DNA from: Asterias amurensis
Taxonomy: Eukaryota; Echinodermata; Asteroidea; Forcipulatida; Asteriidae
NCBI RefSeq assembly: GCF_032118995.1
Contig: NC_092660.1
Location: forward strand, 21,139,962 to 21,203,961
Reading direction: 5' to 3'
DNA: 64,000 nt
How positions within the stretch are numbered: position 1 is the first letter of the stretch; each line of letters opens with the position of its first letter. Under the pieces are notes generated by a model that saw only the letters and a list, made by a program, of their open reading frames with translations, was not told the DNA's origin and did no database searches. A program made the position numbers and the translations under genes. This document shows, piece after piece, positions 22,101 through 32,126 of this stretch.

Positions 22101-25100
22101 TAAGAAGTAAATATACTGACCTTCTAGATTGCATTTCTTATTAGTCACACTGTCCTGAAGGCCAGATATAATCTAAGAAGTAAATATACTGACCTTCTAG
22201 ATTGCATTTCTTAGTCACACTGTCCTGAAGGCCAGATATAATCTAAGAAGTAAATATACTGACCTTCTAGATTGCATTTCTTATTAGTCACACTGTCCTG
22301 AAGGCCAGATATAATCTAAGAAGTAAATATACTGACCTTCTAGATTGCATTTCTTAGTCACACTGTCCTGAAGGCCAGATATAATCTAAGAAGTAAATAT
22401 ACTGACCTTCTAGATTGCATTTCTTATTAGTCACACTGTCCTGAAGGCCAGATATAAACTAAGAAGTAAATATACTGACCTTCTAGATTGCATTTCTTAG
22501 TCACACTGTCCTGAAGGCCAGATATAATCTAAGAAGTAATTATACTGACCTTCTAGATTGCATTTCTTATTAGTCACACTGTCCTGAAAGCCAGATATAA
22601 TCTAAGAAGTAAATATACTGACCTTCTAGATTGCATTTCTTAGTCACACTGTCCTGAAGGCCAGATATAATCTAAGAAGTAAATATACTGACCTTCTAGA
22701 TTGCATTTCTTATTAGTCACACTGTCCTGAAGGCCAGATATAATCTAAGAAGTAAATACTGACCTTGTAGATTGCATTTCTTATTAGTCACACTGTCCTG
22801 AAGGCCAGATATAATCTAAGAAGTAAATATACTGACCTTCTAGATTGCATTTCTTATTAGTCACACTGTCCTGAAGGCCAGATATAATCTAAGAAGTAAA
22901 TATACTGACCTTCTAGATTGCATTTCTTAGTCACACTGTCCTGAAGGCCAGATATAATCTAAGAAGTAAATATACTGACCTTCTAGATTGCATTTCTTAT
23001 TAGTCACACTGTCCTGAAGGCCAGATATAATCTAAGAAGTAAATATACTGACCTTCTAGATTGCATTTCTTATTAGTCACACTGTCCTGAAGGCCAGATA
23101 TAATCTAAGAAGTAAATATACTGACCTTCTAGATTGCATTTCTTAGTCACACTGTCCTGAAGGCCAGATATAATCTAAGAAGTAAATATACTGACCTTCT
23201 AGATTACATTTCTTATTAGTCACACTGTCCTGAAGGCCAGATATAATCTAAGAAGTAAATATACTGACCTTCTGGATTGCATTTCTTAGTCACACTGTCC
23301 TGAAGGCCAGATATAATCTAAGAAGTAAATATACTGCTGACCTTCTAGATTGCATTTCTTATTAGTCACACTGTCCTGAAGGCCAGATATAATCTAAGAA
23401 GTAAATATACTGACCTTCTAGATTGCATTTCTTAGTCACACTGTCCTGAAGGCAAGATATAATCTCACGCAGCTGATTCAACTCTGAAAAATAACAACAT
23501 TTATAAATAAAGACATTTTATATACAAACTTGCTTTATTACTCTCCTGTTGTATTCACATTATTCCTCAATAAATTAGTATTGTAACCGTGAACAATGAA
23601 AAACAAAATAAATACATCACATAAACAACTGTTTACAATAAAACAAGAAACAAATTAAAAAAGTATACAAAGGCCTAAATGAAAATACATGCATAATTCC
23701 CATTTACTCCTTCATGAAGAGAAACAATTAGATAGATCGTATAATTAAAGTGCGCCTTCTGTCAGTGTAGTGTATGCAGACACTAAGTGATCCGTTTATA
23801 GAATAGGATGTCATTGTTTCATGCGAGATCTTGTTGTACGAGAGCTCTGTTGTTTTGCTTGTTTTAACCACGTGAATAGAACCCAAGTATTGACGACGTA
23901 AGAACACAATCAGTCAGTGCTGCTTCTCTTTATGTTGAATTGTATAGTCCCCAAAGCATCCTAATTGAAACATCACACATACTCTTCATGTAGTCAACTG
24001 GCAAGCAATTTCAGGTTTTAACATGGGAGGAAAAGGGAAGTAAAACTCGTTCAAAATGCAAGGCTCTGGTGGCTGGGTTCAAACTGGCTACCAAGGTAAA
24101 AGGCAGGAACAGAAACCACCGAGCCAACCCGACCTAATTCTAAAGGTTTTGCCAAGTGAGGACACCACACAAGTAGTGTCATGGGTGGGATTAAAACCCC
24201 CACTCTGATAACTCTGATGTTCATAGCACTGATACCACCTTGCTTCTACTCACCATCTTGTGAGCTGTATTCTCAAGTAGTGTCATGGGTGGGATTAAAA
24301 CCCCCACTCTGATAACTCTGATGTTCATAGCACTGAGACCACCTTGCTTCTACTCACCATCTTGTGAGCTGTATTCTCAAGTAGTGTTATGGGTGGGATT
24401 AAAACCCCCACTCTGGTAACTCTGATATTCATAGCACTGATACCACCTTGCTTCTACTCACCATCTTGTGAGCTGTATTCTCAAGTAGTGTCATGGGTGG
24501 GATTAAAACCCCCACTCTGATAACTCTGATGTTCATAGCACTGAGACCACCTTGCTTCTACTCACCATCTTGTGAGCTGTATTCTCAAGTAGTGTTATGG
24601 GTGGGATTAAAACCCCCACTCTGGTAAATCTGATGTTCATAGCACTGATACCACCTTGCTTCTACTCACCATCTTGTGAGCTGTATTCTCAAGTAGTGTC
24701 ATGTGTGGGATTAAAAACCCCACTCTTGTAACTCTGATGTTCATAGCACTGATGATACCACCTTGCTTCTACTAACCATCTTGTGAGCTGTATTCTCAAG
24801 TAGTGTCATTGGTGGGATTAAAACCCCCACTCTGATAACTCTGATGTTCATAGCACTGATACTACCTTGCTTCTACTCACCATCTTGTGAGCTGTATTCT
24901 CAAGTAGTGTCATGTGTGGGATTAAAAACCCCACTCATGTTCATAGCACTAATAATACCACCTTGCTTCTACTCACCATCTTGTGAGCTGTATTCTCAAG
25001 TAATGTCATGGTGGGATTAAAAAAAACCACTCTGATAACTCTGATGTTCATAGCACTGATACCACCTTGCTTCTACTCGCCATCTTGTGAGCTGTATTCT

Positions 25101-27900
25101 CAAGTAGTGTCATGTGTGGGATTAAAACCCCCACTCTGATAACTCTGATGTTCATAGCACTGATACCACCTTGCTTCTACTCACCATTTTGTGAGCTGTA
25201 TTCTCAAGTAATGTCATGGTAGGATTAAAAAAAACCTATCTGATAACTCTGATGTTCATAGCACTAATGATACCACCTTGCTTCTACGCACCATCTTGTG
25301 AGCTGTATTCTCAAGTAGTGTCATGGGTGGGATTAAAACCCCCACTCTGGTAACTCTGATGTTCATAGCACTGAAACCACCTTGCTTCTACTCACCATCT
25401 TGTGAGCTGTATTCTCAAGTAGTGTCATGGGGGGATTGATAAACTCAATTTACAGGTGTTTTTTGCACTGAAACCACCTTGCTTCTACTCACCATCTTAT
25501 GAGGGGTATTCTGAAGTATCATATGGGTGGGATTGATAAACTCAACTTATTTCTTGCACTGATACCGCCTTGCCTACTACTCACCACCTTTGAGTTAATC
25601 TCAAGTAGTGTCATGGGTGGTCTGGCATGATAATAAACTCAACCTACTGGCGTTTCTTGCACTGAAACCACCTTAGCCTACTACTCACCAACTTGTGAGG
25701 TATTCTCCGTCTTCTTATCCAGCTTAGCTTGGCTGGTCAGAGTCAAAATCTCCTCTCTCAATGTATTGTTTTGGAGAACTAAATCCTGATGTTTCTGAAA
25801 TGATAGTATTTTGAAATAAATTAATCCTCTCATCGAATTATACATTTTAAATAATATAATTAATAATCTTTTCAAAAAATATAATCTTTAATTCTAAAAA
25901 GAGGTTTGTATGCCCATGGCAACCCCACTATTACCAATACTCACCCTTAATATCGATATTGCATTTCTAAAGGCTTCCTATTCGGGATATGGGTCGCAGA
26001 ATGTTTTTTTAACTTTTGTTTAATTGTACTTCTAAGTTCTTTCTTGCTGTAAAAAATGAAAATCACACTTCAATTCATTTTAACAACAGTCAACATTAAT
26101 ATTTTATAAACTGGATAAACCTGTAGGTTTTGTTCACAGAAAACCATTGTGAAACATGGTCAGTTGAGTAACTAACTTATATTTATAACATTTTAACAAT
26201 ATTATTTGAGTTACTTATACTATAGGGTATTAGTACGAGATGTCCTCACTGCATGATGTGGGCGCTTACTATCACGATTCCCCTCTTACATGTAAGCGCC
26301 GAATTTCTGCGCTAGCCTTGGAAGCCTAGAATGCCTAGTAACTGGAAGTATGCACGCGCATAAGCCAAAATTGCCGCTAACCCATGAAATACGCTTGCCG
26401 TAAGCACAGAATTCCCTGCTTCCGTAAGCGCCGATTGTACAGTAACCAGAGCCATTAAGTTGGGCACAGGTGTATTGCGGCTGGATCCATTAAGTTATTC
26501 CATGTTATTTACAAATTTGAAAATAAGCCCGACCCGAGAGTGCGCTGTTCGTGACGTCAATCAAGGGGGGATGAATCGCATGCAGTGCCAACCCAAGATA
26601 GCGACGCTTGGCGCAAGTTAAAAACATGCCCTCAAAGTTGAAACAATTTTGTTTACGTTAGGCAAATGCTCCTTTAGGTTTGTTACCTCTTTCAGGTACC
26701 TTCTTCGACTTCCCCACTAGCTTGAAAAATTGTTGGGATGGCGTCATGTTTCAGAAAAGAACTTTTCTCTTCATGTCAAAATGTGTAGTGTATGCCGGAT
26801 TCTCTAAACACGACGGCTAGAAGTGTTTGCTGCACAACGCTGGAAAAGGCTTTAGTTGTTTTGCTGCATCCAGCAGCAATTAATACACCTGGTCGTCATT
26901 GCCGGTAAAATGCATGAAAAAAACTTTTTTCGAAACGTACAAACTTAGGACTAGAACTTGATTGTATTTGCATTTGTGTGTTTGATGTTCGATCGAGGCA
27001 AAGTCTTTCTCGATTGACGTCACAAAAGGAGTAGGCGGAGTCACCCCCCACACAACTTTTTTTTTTTTTTTTTTTTTTTAACATATTAATCGTTAAAAAC
27101 AGTCCCTAAAAAAATAGTTTATTGTTCAGAAACACTCTAATGTTTGAAGAAAAACAATTCTATTTCCAGGTGACTTTAATTGTTTATTCATATTCCACTC
27201 ATCAAAACAAGCTTTATTTTGACAAAATACAACTTCCAGGTGACTTTTAGTATACGAGGTCACAAGGAGGGAATAAACTGCCAGGACCCCATACCCTGCG
27301 TAAGTTGTGTAATGTAAAGGCTGATTATGACATGACTAGAGACAATAGAGACAGTGTTTGAGTGGAAGTCACTTGAATGAAAGGAGAAGACACTAAGACA
27401 GGCCGTCAGTCTGTCAATGCTCTACAAGATACAGCACAACCAATGGCACCATCAATGCCTCCCATCATGTTCACCCGTTACCTGTCTCCAAATAACCAAT
27501 GATCCCTCCAACAACAGATCATAACCCTTGTAAACTCCTGACCACCAGTATCACATGATCACTATATATAATATAGCTGCACTCGGCTTTATGAAAGTTC
27601 CTTCAACAGTCAACTCTGGAACCTGTTCCCAGTTATGGTGTTGGCCGCCCCTACCTTATCAGAGGCCATCAGTTAGGGGAGGAGTTGCATCAATCAATGC
27701 AAGTCTATTAATTATTATTTATAGACTAGGCCTACCCGCACTTTTTAGGCTTTAGTTACTATATAACTTAATAAGCAGCAGCCCAGTTTTTACTTGCACT
27801 TTGTATTTGTCTCTTTACTTACCCCGTACCAAGTCGTGAAATCTTTGGAAAGCAAATTGAGGTCTACCTGCCTACTTAGTCTACGTGAACTTGTATCCAT
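16039..27900 (-). CDS. CCDC152: CCDC152-like coiled-coil protein, complete nine-exon gene
   Basis: Coding exons in transcript order are 27823-27900, 25945-25977, 25689-25794, 23415-23483, 21161-21225, 17926-18028, 17195-17322, 16616-16711 and 16039-16161, totalling 801 nt and 266 aa. All junctions are GT-AG and every phase agrees. The N-terminus MDTSSRRLSRQVDLNLLSKDF resembles the VNLDKLINDF start of vertebrate CCDC152. Near the C-terminus, KLRLEYDAKL, a SHIFREKM-type block and REVAHLKQTVNDLKRKLS align with KLQLEFDAKL, SIYRRKLQ and KEIAILRNTIRDLEQRLS of vertebrate CCDC152 (about 254 aa, recalled). The protein is almost entirely heptad-rich coiled coil without signal or membrane segments. Its molecular role is not established. 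Exon 2 (33 nt) is the weakest call. Introns 3 and 4 contain the exon-end minisatellites. Confidence 0.82.
16616..16711 (-). CDS. CCDC152: CCDC152-like exon 8
   Basis: The acceptor TTTTACAG and donor GTGAGA bound 96 nt encoding YDAKLLKLQSANTRTIQRNE followed by KPASVGSHIFRE, phase 0 at both ends. Confidence 0.85.
16748..17131. mobile_element. TTAA-bounded MITE (family 2), copy 2, in CCDC152 intron 7
   Basis: It matches the element at 11513-11896 almost base for base at both ends (TTAAAGGCAGTAGACACTAT; right end GTGTCCACTGACTTTATAA). It sits in the intron between exons 7 and 8, 36 bp from the exon 8 acceptor. Confidence 0.8.
17195..17322 (-). CDS. CCDC152: CCDC152-like exon 7
   Basis: The acceptor TTTCCTCAG and donor GTATAA bound 128 nt. 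It encodes AKELTAMEKEVRVKSAENKQ then LKKQIAEAEKGHQTGIVKLR and LE; the first two bases complete the Lys codon from exon 6. Confidence 0.85.
17926..18028 (-). CDS. CCDC152: CCDC152-like exon 6
   Basis: The acceptor ATATTTATAG and donor GTCAGA bound 103 nt. It encodes ECKETITTVERQLEEVHAEH then TCQIEETHQQAIML and one base of Lys. The coiled-coil heptads continue across both junctions. Confidence 0.8.
18461..18780 (+). repeat. Diverged direct duplication, ~115-bp units
   Basis: Two related segments start at GCTTTGCCAAATAGAGCAGA (18461) and GCTTTGCAACATAGAACAGA (18658). Both run through CTGGTAGGCA and end at GTGCTGAGCT. They are non-coding. Confidence 0.6.
19125..19368. mobile_element. MITE with ~45-bp TIRs (CCAATTTCATAGAGCTGC family)
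   Basis: The left end GGGCCCAATTTCATAGAGCT has its inverse at the right end (AGCTCTATGAAATTGGCCCC). Both arms continue through GCTTAAGCACAAAATTTTGC-like sequence. Diverged copies are visible at 40-75, 10630-10650, 29745-29900, 33100-33260 and 49450-49690. Confidence 0.75.
20402..20660. repeat. 42-bp tandem array rich in palindromes, six copies
   Basis: Each unit contains the self-complementary blocks ATACGTAT (or CGTATG), TTCGCGAA and TGTGCGCACA. The period is divisible by three, so nearly every frame on both strands is open. There is no sign of protein coding. Confidence 0.9.
20926..21094 (+). repeat. 14-bp minisatellite, ~12 copies
   Basis: The unit is AGTCGCCCAAGCTT, nearly perfect. A related GTCGCCCCC array is at 52894-53221. 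Confidence 0.95.
21161..21225 (-). CDS. CCDC152: CCDC152-like exon 5
   Basis: The acceptor TTCTTGACAG and donor GTACAT bound 65 nt encoding (D)ENKQLKETIQRIKEDIDAVK and E. It resembles the GENEQLK block of vertebrate CCDC152 and ends in phase 0. Confidence 0.85.
21350..21364 (+). repeat. Poly-G run with neighbouring G/C-rich tract
   Basis: Fifteen consecutive G bases, then ATGGGGGG, lie inside intron 4 between the exon 5 acceptor and the exon-end array. It is a potential G-quadruplex on the + strand. Confidence 0.85.
21631..23460 (-). repeat. CCDC152: Minisatellite of exon 4 end plus 5' splice site (~26 copies)
   Basis: On the - strand each 70- or 73-bp unit reads CTTCAGGACAGTGTGACTAA, GAAATGCAATCTAGAAG, then GTCAGTATATTTACTTCTTA. 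This is the last ~40 bases of exon 4, its splice donor GTCAGT and the start of intron 4. The exon 4 copy at the array's right end (23415 onward) is the only one joined to the true acceptor. Units with and without an extra TTA alternate almost regularly, implying amplification of a dimer. The array fills most of intron 4. Confidence 0.93.
23415..23483 (-). CDS. CCDC152: CCDC152-like exon 4
   Basis: The acceptor TATTTTTCAG and donor GTCAGT bound 69 nt. It completes a Glu codon and encodes LNQLREIISCLQDSVTKKCN then LE and one base of Asp. Its 3' half is the founder sequence of the adjoining minisatellite. Confidence 0.85.
24048..24140 (-). mobile_element. tRNA-derived SINE fragment
   Basis: On the - strand an A-box-like GGTTGGCTCGGTGGTTTC is followed ~35 nt later by CCAGTTTGAACCC, a B-box-like element. 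It lies within intron 3, beside the second exon-end array. The body beyond is not recognisable. Confidence 0.45.
24165..25640 (-). repeat. CCDC152: Minisatellite of exon 3 end plus 5' splice site (12-14 copies)
   Basis: The ~104-bp unit, read on the - strand, contains GAGAATACAGCTCACAAGATG, then GTGAGTAGAAGCAAGGTGG. Exon 3 itself ends GAGAATACCTCACAAGTTG|GTGAGTAGTAGGC. So each unit carries a copy of the exon 3 terminus and its donor, all downstream of the real exon inside intron 3. Twelve copies are well conserved; two next to exon 3 (about 25500 and 25590) are degenerate. Confidence 0.9.
25689..25794 (-). CDS. CCDC152: CCDC152-like exon 3
   Basis: The acceptor ATCATTTCAG and donor GTGAGT bound 106 nt encoding KHQDLVLQNNTLREEILTLT then SQAKLDKKTENTSQV and one base of Glu. 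Strong heptads are evident. Confidence 0.85.
25945..25977 (-). CDS. CCDC152: CCDC152-like exon 2 (33-nt micro-exon, tentative)
   Basis: The acceptor CCCGAATAG is purine-rich and weak; the donor GTGAGT is strong. It encodes EAFRNAISILR in phase 0 and fits between exon 1 and KHQDLVLQ of exon 3 with coiled-coil character. Reading further upstream meets a stop in this frame, so a longer exon is excluded. Confidence 0.55.
26520..27060. mobile_element. CRE-bearing foldback MITE, second copy, in CCDC152 intron 1
   Basis: It is bounded by CCCGACCCGAGAGTGCGCTG and AGGCGGAGTCACCCCCCACA and contains TGACGTCA at 26552-26559 and 27015-27022. It is longer and more decayed than 6297-6612 and lies in the opposite orientation relative to the shared downstream block (27180-27250). 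A poly-T run follows at 27058-27079. Confidence 0.65.
27081..27822 (-). other. CCDC152: Rest of CCDC152-like intron 1
   Basis: 27180-27250 repeats the block at 6668-6755 (TTCCACTCATCAAAACA, then AGCTTTATTTTGA). The remainder has no recognisable feature; the 66-codon frame at 27555 is not supported. Confidence 0.45.
27823..27900 (-). CDS. CCDC152: CCDC152-like exon 1 with start codon
   Basis: The ATG is at 27898-27900 (context GTAGTCATGG, a G at +4). It encodes 26 residues beginning MDTSSRRLSRQVDLNLLSKD and ends in phase 0 at GTAAGT. The in-frame TTTTGA just upstream supports this start. Confidence 0.8.
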
Positions 27901-28160
27901 GACTACTTCAAAACGGTTTTAATGACTCAACAAAATTGGGCAAATTAAATGAATGCAAATGACACCATTTCTGTCAAAACATTGGTTACGTTCAAGTGAT
28001 TTCGTGCGTGGAGTCATTCGTTGAAAGTTTGGGTAACAAGAGAGGGCGCCAAACATACTGCGTGACGGCAACTTCTCGAATGCGTGTGATGGGGGGGAGC
28101 TTGCGCACTAATAATGTCCACGTCACTCAATGGGTGCGACTCGAAGAGTAGAGCAATAAA
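27901..28160 (-). promoter_or_regulatory. CCDC152: Presumed CCDC152-like promoter region
   Basis: Upstream of the ATG on the - strand, AACCAATG (ATTGG at 27981-27985) gives a CCAAT box about 85 bp before the start. The zone to 28160 is richer in CpG than its surroundings and shows no TATA box. Assignment is by position only. Confidence 0.4.
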
Positions 28161-28256
28161 GTCTAATTGTTGTTTTAGGAAAAATTATTTTAACTTGTGG
28201 ATGTTTGAAGTATTATTAAGGTAAGCATTTATTTGGGATGGGGAAAACCACAAGGG

Positions 28257-28330
28257 TTAAAGACACTGGACACTATTGGTAAATTGCCAAAGACCATGTA
28301 ATTCTGCAAAAAGTAGATTCTGCGCATCCC
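28257..28330. mobile_element. TTAA MITE (family 2) terminal fragment
   Basis: The sequence TTAAAGACACTGGACACTAT followed by TGGTAAATTGCCAAAGACCA matches one end of the 11513-11896 family. The rest is lost. Confidence 0.55.
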
Positions 28331-28415
28331 AAACACTTTTGAGATAGTAAAACCTTTCCTCCAAAAAGTTCGCAAGGCAAAATTCGCAAAAGGTGCGTTA
28401 TAAACAGGAGTATTA

Positions 28416-28777
28416 TTAGCTGTTCCAACCGTCCGTCGGAACAGGTATTGTTTTCGTCGAGATTTTTATTATTTTTATTATTATTAGCTGTTCCGATCCA
28501 GTCGGAACAGCTATTGTTTTCGTCGAGATTTTTATTAGCTGTTCCGACCGTCCGTCGGAACAGGTATTGTTTTCGTCGAGATTTTTATTACTTTTATTAT
28601 TATAGCTTTTCCGACCGTCCGTCGGAACAGGTATTGTTTTCGTCGAGATTTTTATTATTAGCTGTTCCGATCCAGTCGGAACAGCTATTGTTTTCGTCGA
28701 GATTTTTATTAGCTGTTCCGACCGTCCGTCGGAACAGGTTTTGTTTTCGTCTAGATTTTTATTGTTTTTATTATTAT
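28416..28777. repeat. Hairpin tandem array, six units
   Basis: Each 50-70-bp unit has an inverted repeat, either TGTTCCGACCGTCCGTCGGA plus ACA or TGTTCCGATCCAGTCGGAAC plus A, followed by TTGTTTTCGTCGAGATTTTT and a variable TTA spacer. The two hairpin types alternate. It abuts the Helitron-like copy A. Confidence 0.85.
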
Positions 28778-31700
28778 TCTTTGTTTCTCCCCTAAATCCC
28801 ATAGCGTTTGTACACGTTTTTGTGGCAGCCTAATCTCCTAAACCATAATACGAAAGTGTGAGTTTAATATACCAAATTGAAGCTTAGAACATAAGCTTAA
28901 TTCTTATCGTAAAAAAATATTAATTTTTTTAATTAGTAAGCCGTAATTAGGCTTATGAATATTTAATTAGCAAACCTAGTTAACACCATATCTCAAAAAG
29001 TAGATCGCCGATCCTGAAACTTTTTTCAGCTATCCACTAGTCAGGTCCTATTAATGTGATATCCGACATAAAATTCTGGACGACGTCACCATGACGTCAT
29101 GTATTGTACGTTGTGTGTCTGTGCACAAACACAATGGCTCTTGAAGTGTAAACAAACCCATGTTTCGGAAACATGATTTATTCGATTAAAATTAAATTAC
29201 ATGTTGTACACTTCCCAAAACTGCCTTAGATTAAGATATATTTTATTGATGGTCATTTTAAAAGCATCGGAACTTATAGAAACAGTGTAATTATTTTTAA
29301 AAACCTGTATTTCCGGGGAAGTTTTTTCAAAGATCATGGGTACGGCGTAAAACTTGATTTGAATAGTCAAAATTGTAAATTGTTAAAAGTCCTTTTTCCA
29401 TTTTCGACCGGTGTTATTGCGTTTTTTTGTTCAATATGCATAGATTTCTTAAGGTCACTGACTAGCACAAGTCTAAACTTGTTCCCAAAATTTGACAAGC
29501 CTGAGCATGGTGCGTCGTGGACCGGGTTCGTTTCAGGCGACGAGCGTGGACGACGAAAATAGACCGCCCGGGATTTGGAGTTATTTACGGGTACAGTCAC
29601 CTTGTTCGCGCCGGGGACCATTTGCCTAAACTAATTCTAGTATTTCGCGTTACGTTCGGAAATTAGACCGTGACAAACAAAAACTCTTTGACAGGAATAC
29701 AAAAGCAGAGATTTTATTATGGTGACGTTTCTATGGTGGTTGAGTGGCTCAGTTTAATAGAGCTGCTTATAATAAACAGGGAAAAATTTTGCTTTACAAA
29801 AAGTGCAGAAATTGAGCAGAACATCTGGATTCACAACTTGAACATGAGGCATGGTTAAGCTGCTTTTGTGTTTAAAAAGCTATTATGTAGTTTGGTCCAG
29901 GGCCATCGGCTTTTAAAGGAAAGAATCGCAGTGCTTACGTAATCAGGGAACTGTGCTTACGCTAAGCGTATTTTACAGCTTAGCAGGGAATGAGTTCTTC
30001 ACGTCACAGTTCGCATCAAAAAATTTGCTACAGTTGACCAATTGTGCTCAACTCCTGCGAAACTTTCACTGCGAAAACAGTGACTTAAAAATTTGATTTG
30101 CATTCGCAGGAAAAACCGTGCTTTACTTTAGACAAAAGTAGGCAGGGGCGACTAGTGTGCTTGGTGTTAAAGTCGCGACTACAAATTATTATTTGAGTCG
30201 CGACTACTGTTTTTCTCTACTCCTGTTACAATCGTGTCCACACATCGACTACAAAATTTGTCCCGACTACCTTTTTGGTGAACCAGTTGTGTTGCTTAAA
30301 TTAATATTGCCCTTGCGGCATGGCTGCACAAATCTTGAGAACCCGTACTTTATCTCGACAAGTGTCATGTCATAGTTAGGTTTGAAGTGCGGCTAGTCGA
30401 GTAGTAAATTTCACTAGTCACACCCATTCGCAACATAATTAATATTGCCCTCGCGGCACATAGCGGTACAAATCTTGATGAGAATCCGTATTTTATCTCG
30501 ACAAGTGTCGTAGTCAGGTTTGAGGTGCGACTAGTCGAGTAGTAAAATTCACTAGTCACACCCATTCGCAACATAATTAATATTGCCTTTGCGGCACATA
30601 GCGGCACAAATCTTGAGAATCTGTATTTTATCTCGACAAGTGTCGTAGTTAGGTTTGAGGTGCGACTAGTCGAGTCATGATGCGAACTTGCTTAATGAAA
30701 AAGATTCAGTGCTCTGCAGAAGAATTTAATTTTGCGCTTACGTCAAGCGAAATAGACTGCTTATAGCAGGGATTTCTTTTGTTTGTGTGCTTTCCAAGCT
30801 TGCATATTTCACAGCTTAGCAGGGATATTTTTACTTGTGCGCGGGGAAGCTTTTCATATGTAATCTTTGCTTTGAACTAATTGCACAGATATTTCAGCGC
30901 CTGAACAGTAAGCGAAGAATGGTGGTTGTATAATAAATGGGCAGTTTGGTTGAAGCAGATAGAGCCATAAAACTGGGCCGTGTTCTACAGGGGAAATTGT
31001 AGCTTGACATTTTATGACAGTTTTGGGCTTTGCGACGTACACATACAAATACAGAGTCGGATACAGACATTACCGTGCACAAATCGTGCAATTGAAACGT
31101 CTCATAAGAGCGCCCCCTATCGGCAGGAGTAGGAAAATAAAGGAGTATCCTACAAATTAATTATGTGTTTTTAAACACGTAAAATAATATCAAATGGAAG
31201 CTTTAGGATGTTTAGCTTAATTCCTATCATAAAACATATTAAAATTCTTTATAAATTAACCACCAGTGACCCTCATTTGCATATTAATTAGGAAATCTTT
31301 GCAGCATCATATCTCAAGAACTTCACGGCCGACATTTCAACTGTTTGTTCTTAAAGATTGCTTGGGGGTTGGAGATTAATTTGAAAAAAACTGTGACCTC
31401 AAGTTGACCTCTACCTCCGCGTCAACCGGAAGTGTCACCATATCTCAAGAACTATACAGCAGATTTTCAAAATATTTTCAGTTATAAACTCCTTAGGCAT
31501 AAAATATTAACTTTAAAAAACCGTGACCTCAAGTTGACCCCTTCTTTCAGGTCAACCGGAAGTGGGACCATATCTCAAGAACTATATAACAGATTATCAA
31601 TTTTTGTTCAGTTATAGACTCCTTGGGCATTCATGATTAGTTGAAACAACTTTGACCCCATGTTGACCTTTACTTCCGGGTCAACCGGAAGTGAGCCCAT

Positions 31701-32085
31701 ATCTAAAAAAGTAAAAAGCTAATGTTCAAACTTCAGTTATAGACTCTAAGGCAATAGATATTAGCTCTTGGAAAACTGTGACCCTATGTTGACCTCTACT
31801 TCGGGGTCAACCGGAAGTGGGACTATATATCAAGATCTTCCCAACCGATTGTTTTCACTTTTTCATTTATAGACTCCTTGGCATTGCAGATTAGTCTTTG
31901 GTAGCTGTGGGCCCATTTTGACCTTTACTTGCGGGTCAACCGGGAAGTGTGACCTAATATCAAGAGCTATACAACTTTTTTGAAACTATTTTTCAGTTAT
32001 AGATTCCTTGGGCAATGAAGCACATAATCCAAGCAAAACATCACGGAACAGCTTCGTGTTTGTTCACAAACACTTAATGTCTAGT
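28778..32085 (+). mobile_element. Helitron-like non-autonomous element, copy A
   Basis: It starts TCTTTGTTTCTCCC and ends with the hairpin GTGTTTG-TTCA-CAAACAC (32056-32073), seven bases, then CTAGT (32081-32085), matching the Helitron pattern of a 5' TC, a 3' hairpin and CTRRT. Copy B at 32125-34543 shares both ends. No Rep/helicase is encoded. Copy A carries ~0.9 kb (about 30200-31090) absent from B, including three tandem ~120-bp units with GTGCGACTAGTCGAGTAGTA. The class call is tentative; the family pairing is certain. Confidence 0.5.
31260..32030 (+). repeat. Internal ~115-bp repeats with DR5 and ETS-like motifs, copy A
   Basis: About six diverged units contain TTCCGGGTCAACCGGAAGTG, CATATCTCAAGAACTATACA and CAGTTATAGACTCCTTGGGC. 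Most include CCGGAAGTG, an ETS-family core. At 31394-31410 there is a perfect DR5 of AGGTCA half-sites (inverse AGGTCAACTTGAGGTCA). Confidence 0.75.
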
Positions 32086-32087
32086 TA

Positions 32088-32124
<37 letters not shown>

Positions 32125-32126
<2 letters not shown>

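Noticed and set aside
21631..23460. CRISPR-like array of regularly spaced repeats
   Set aside because: There are no unique spacers; the whole unit is repeated and derives from a eukaryotic exon-intron border.
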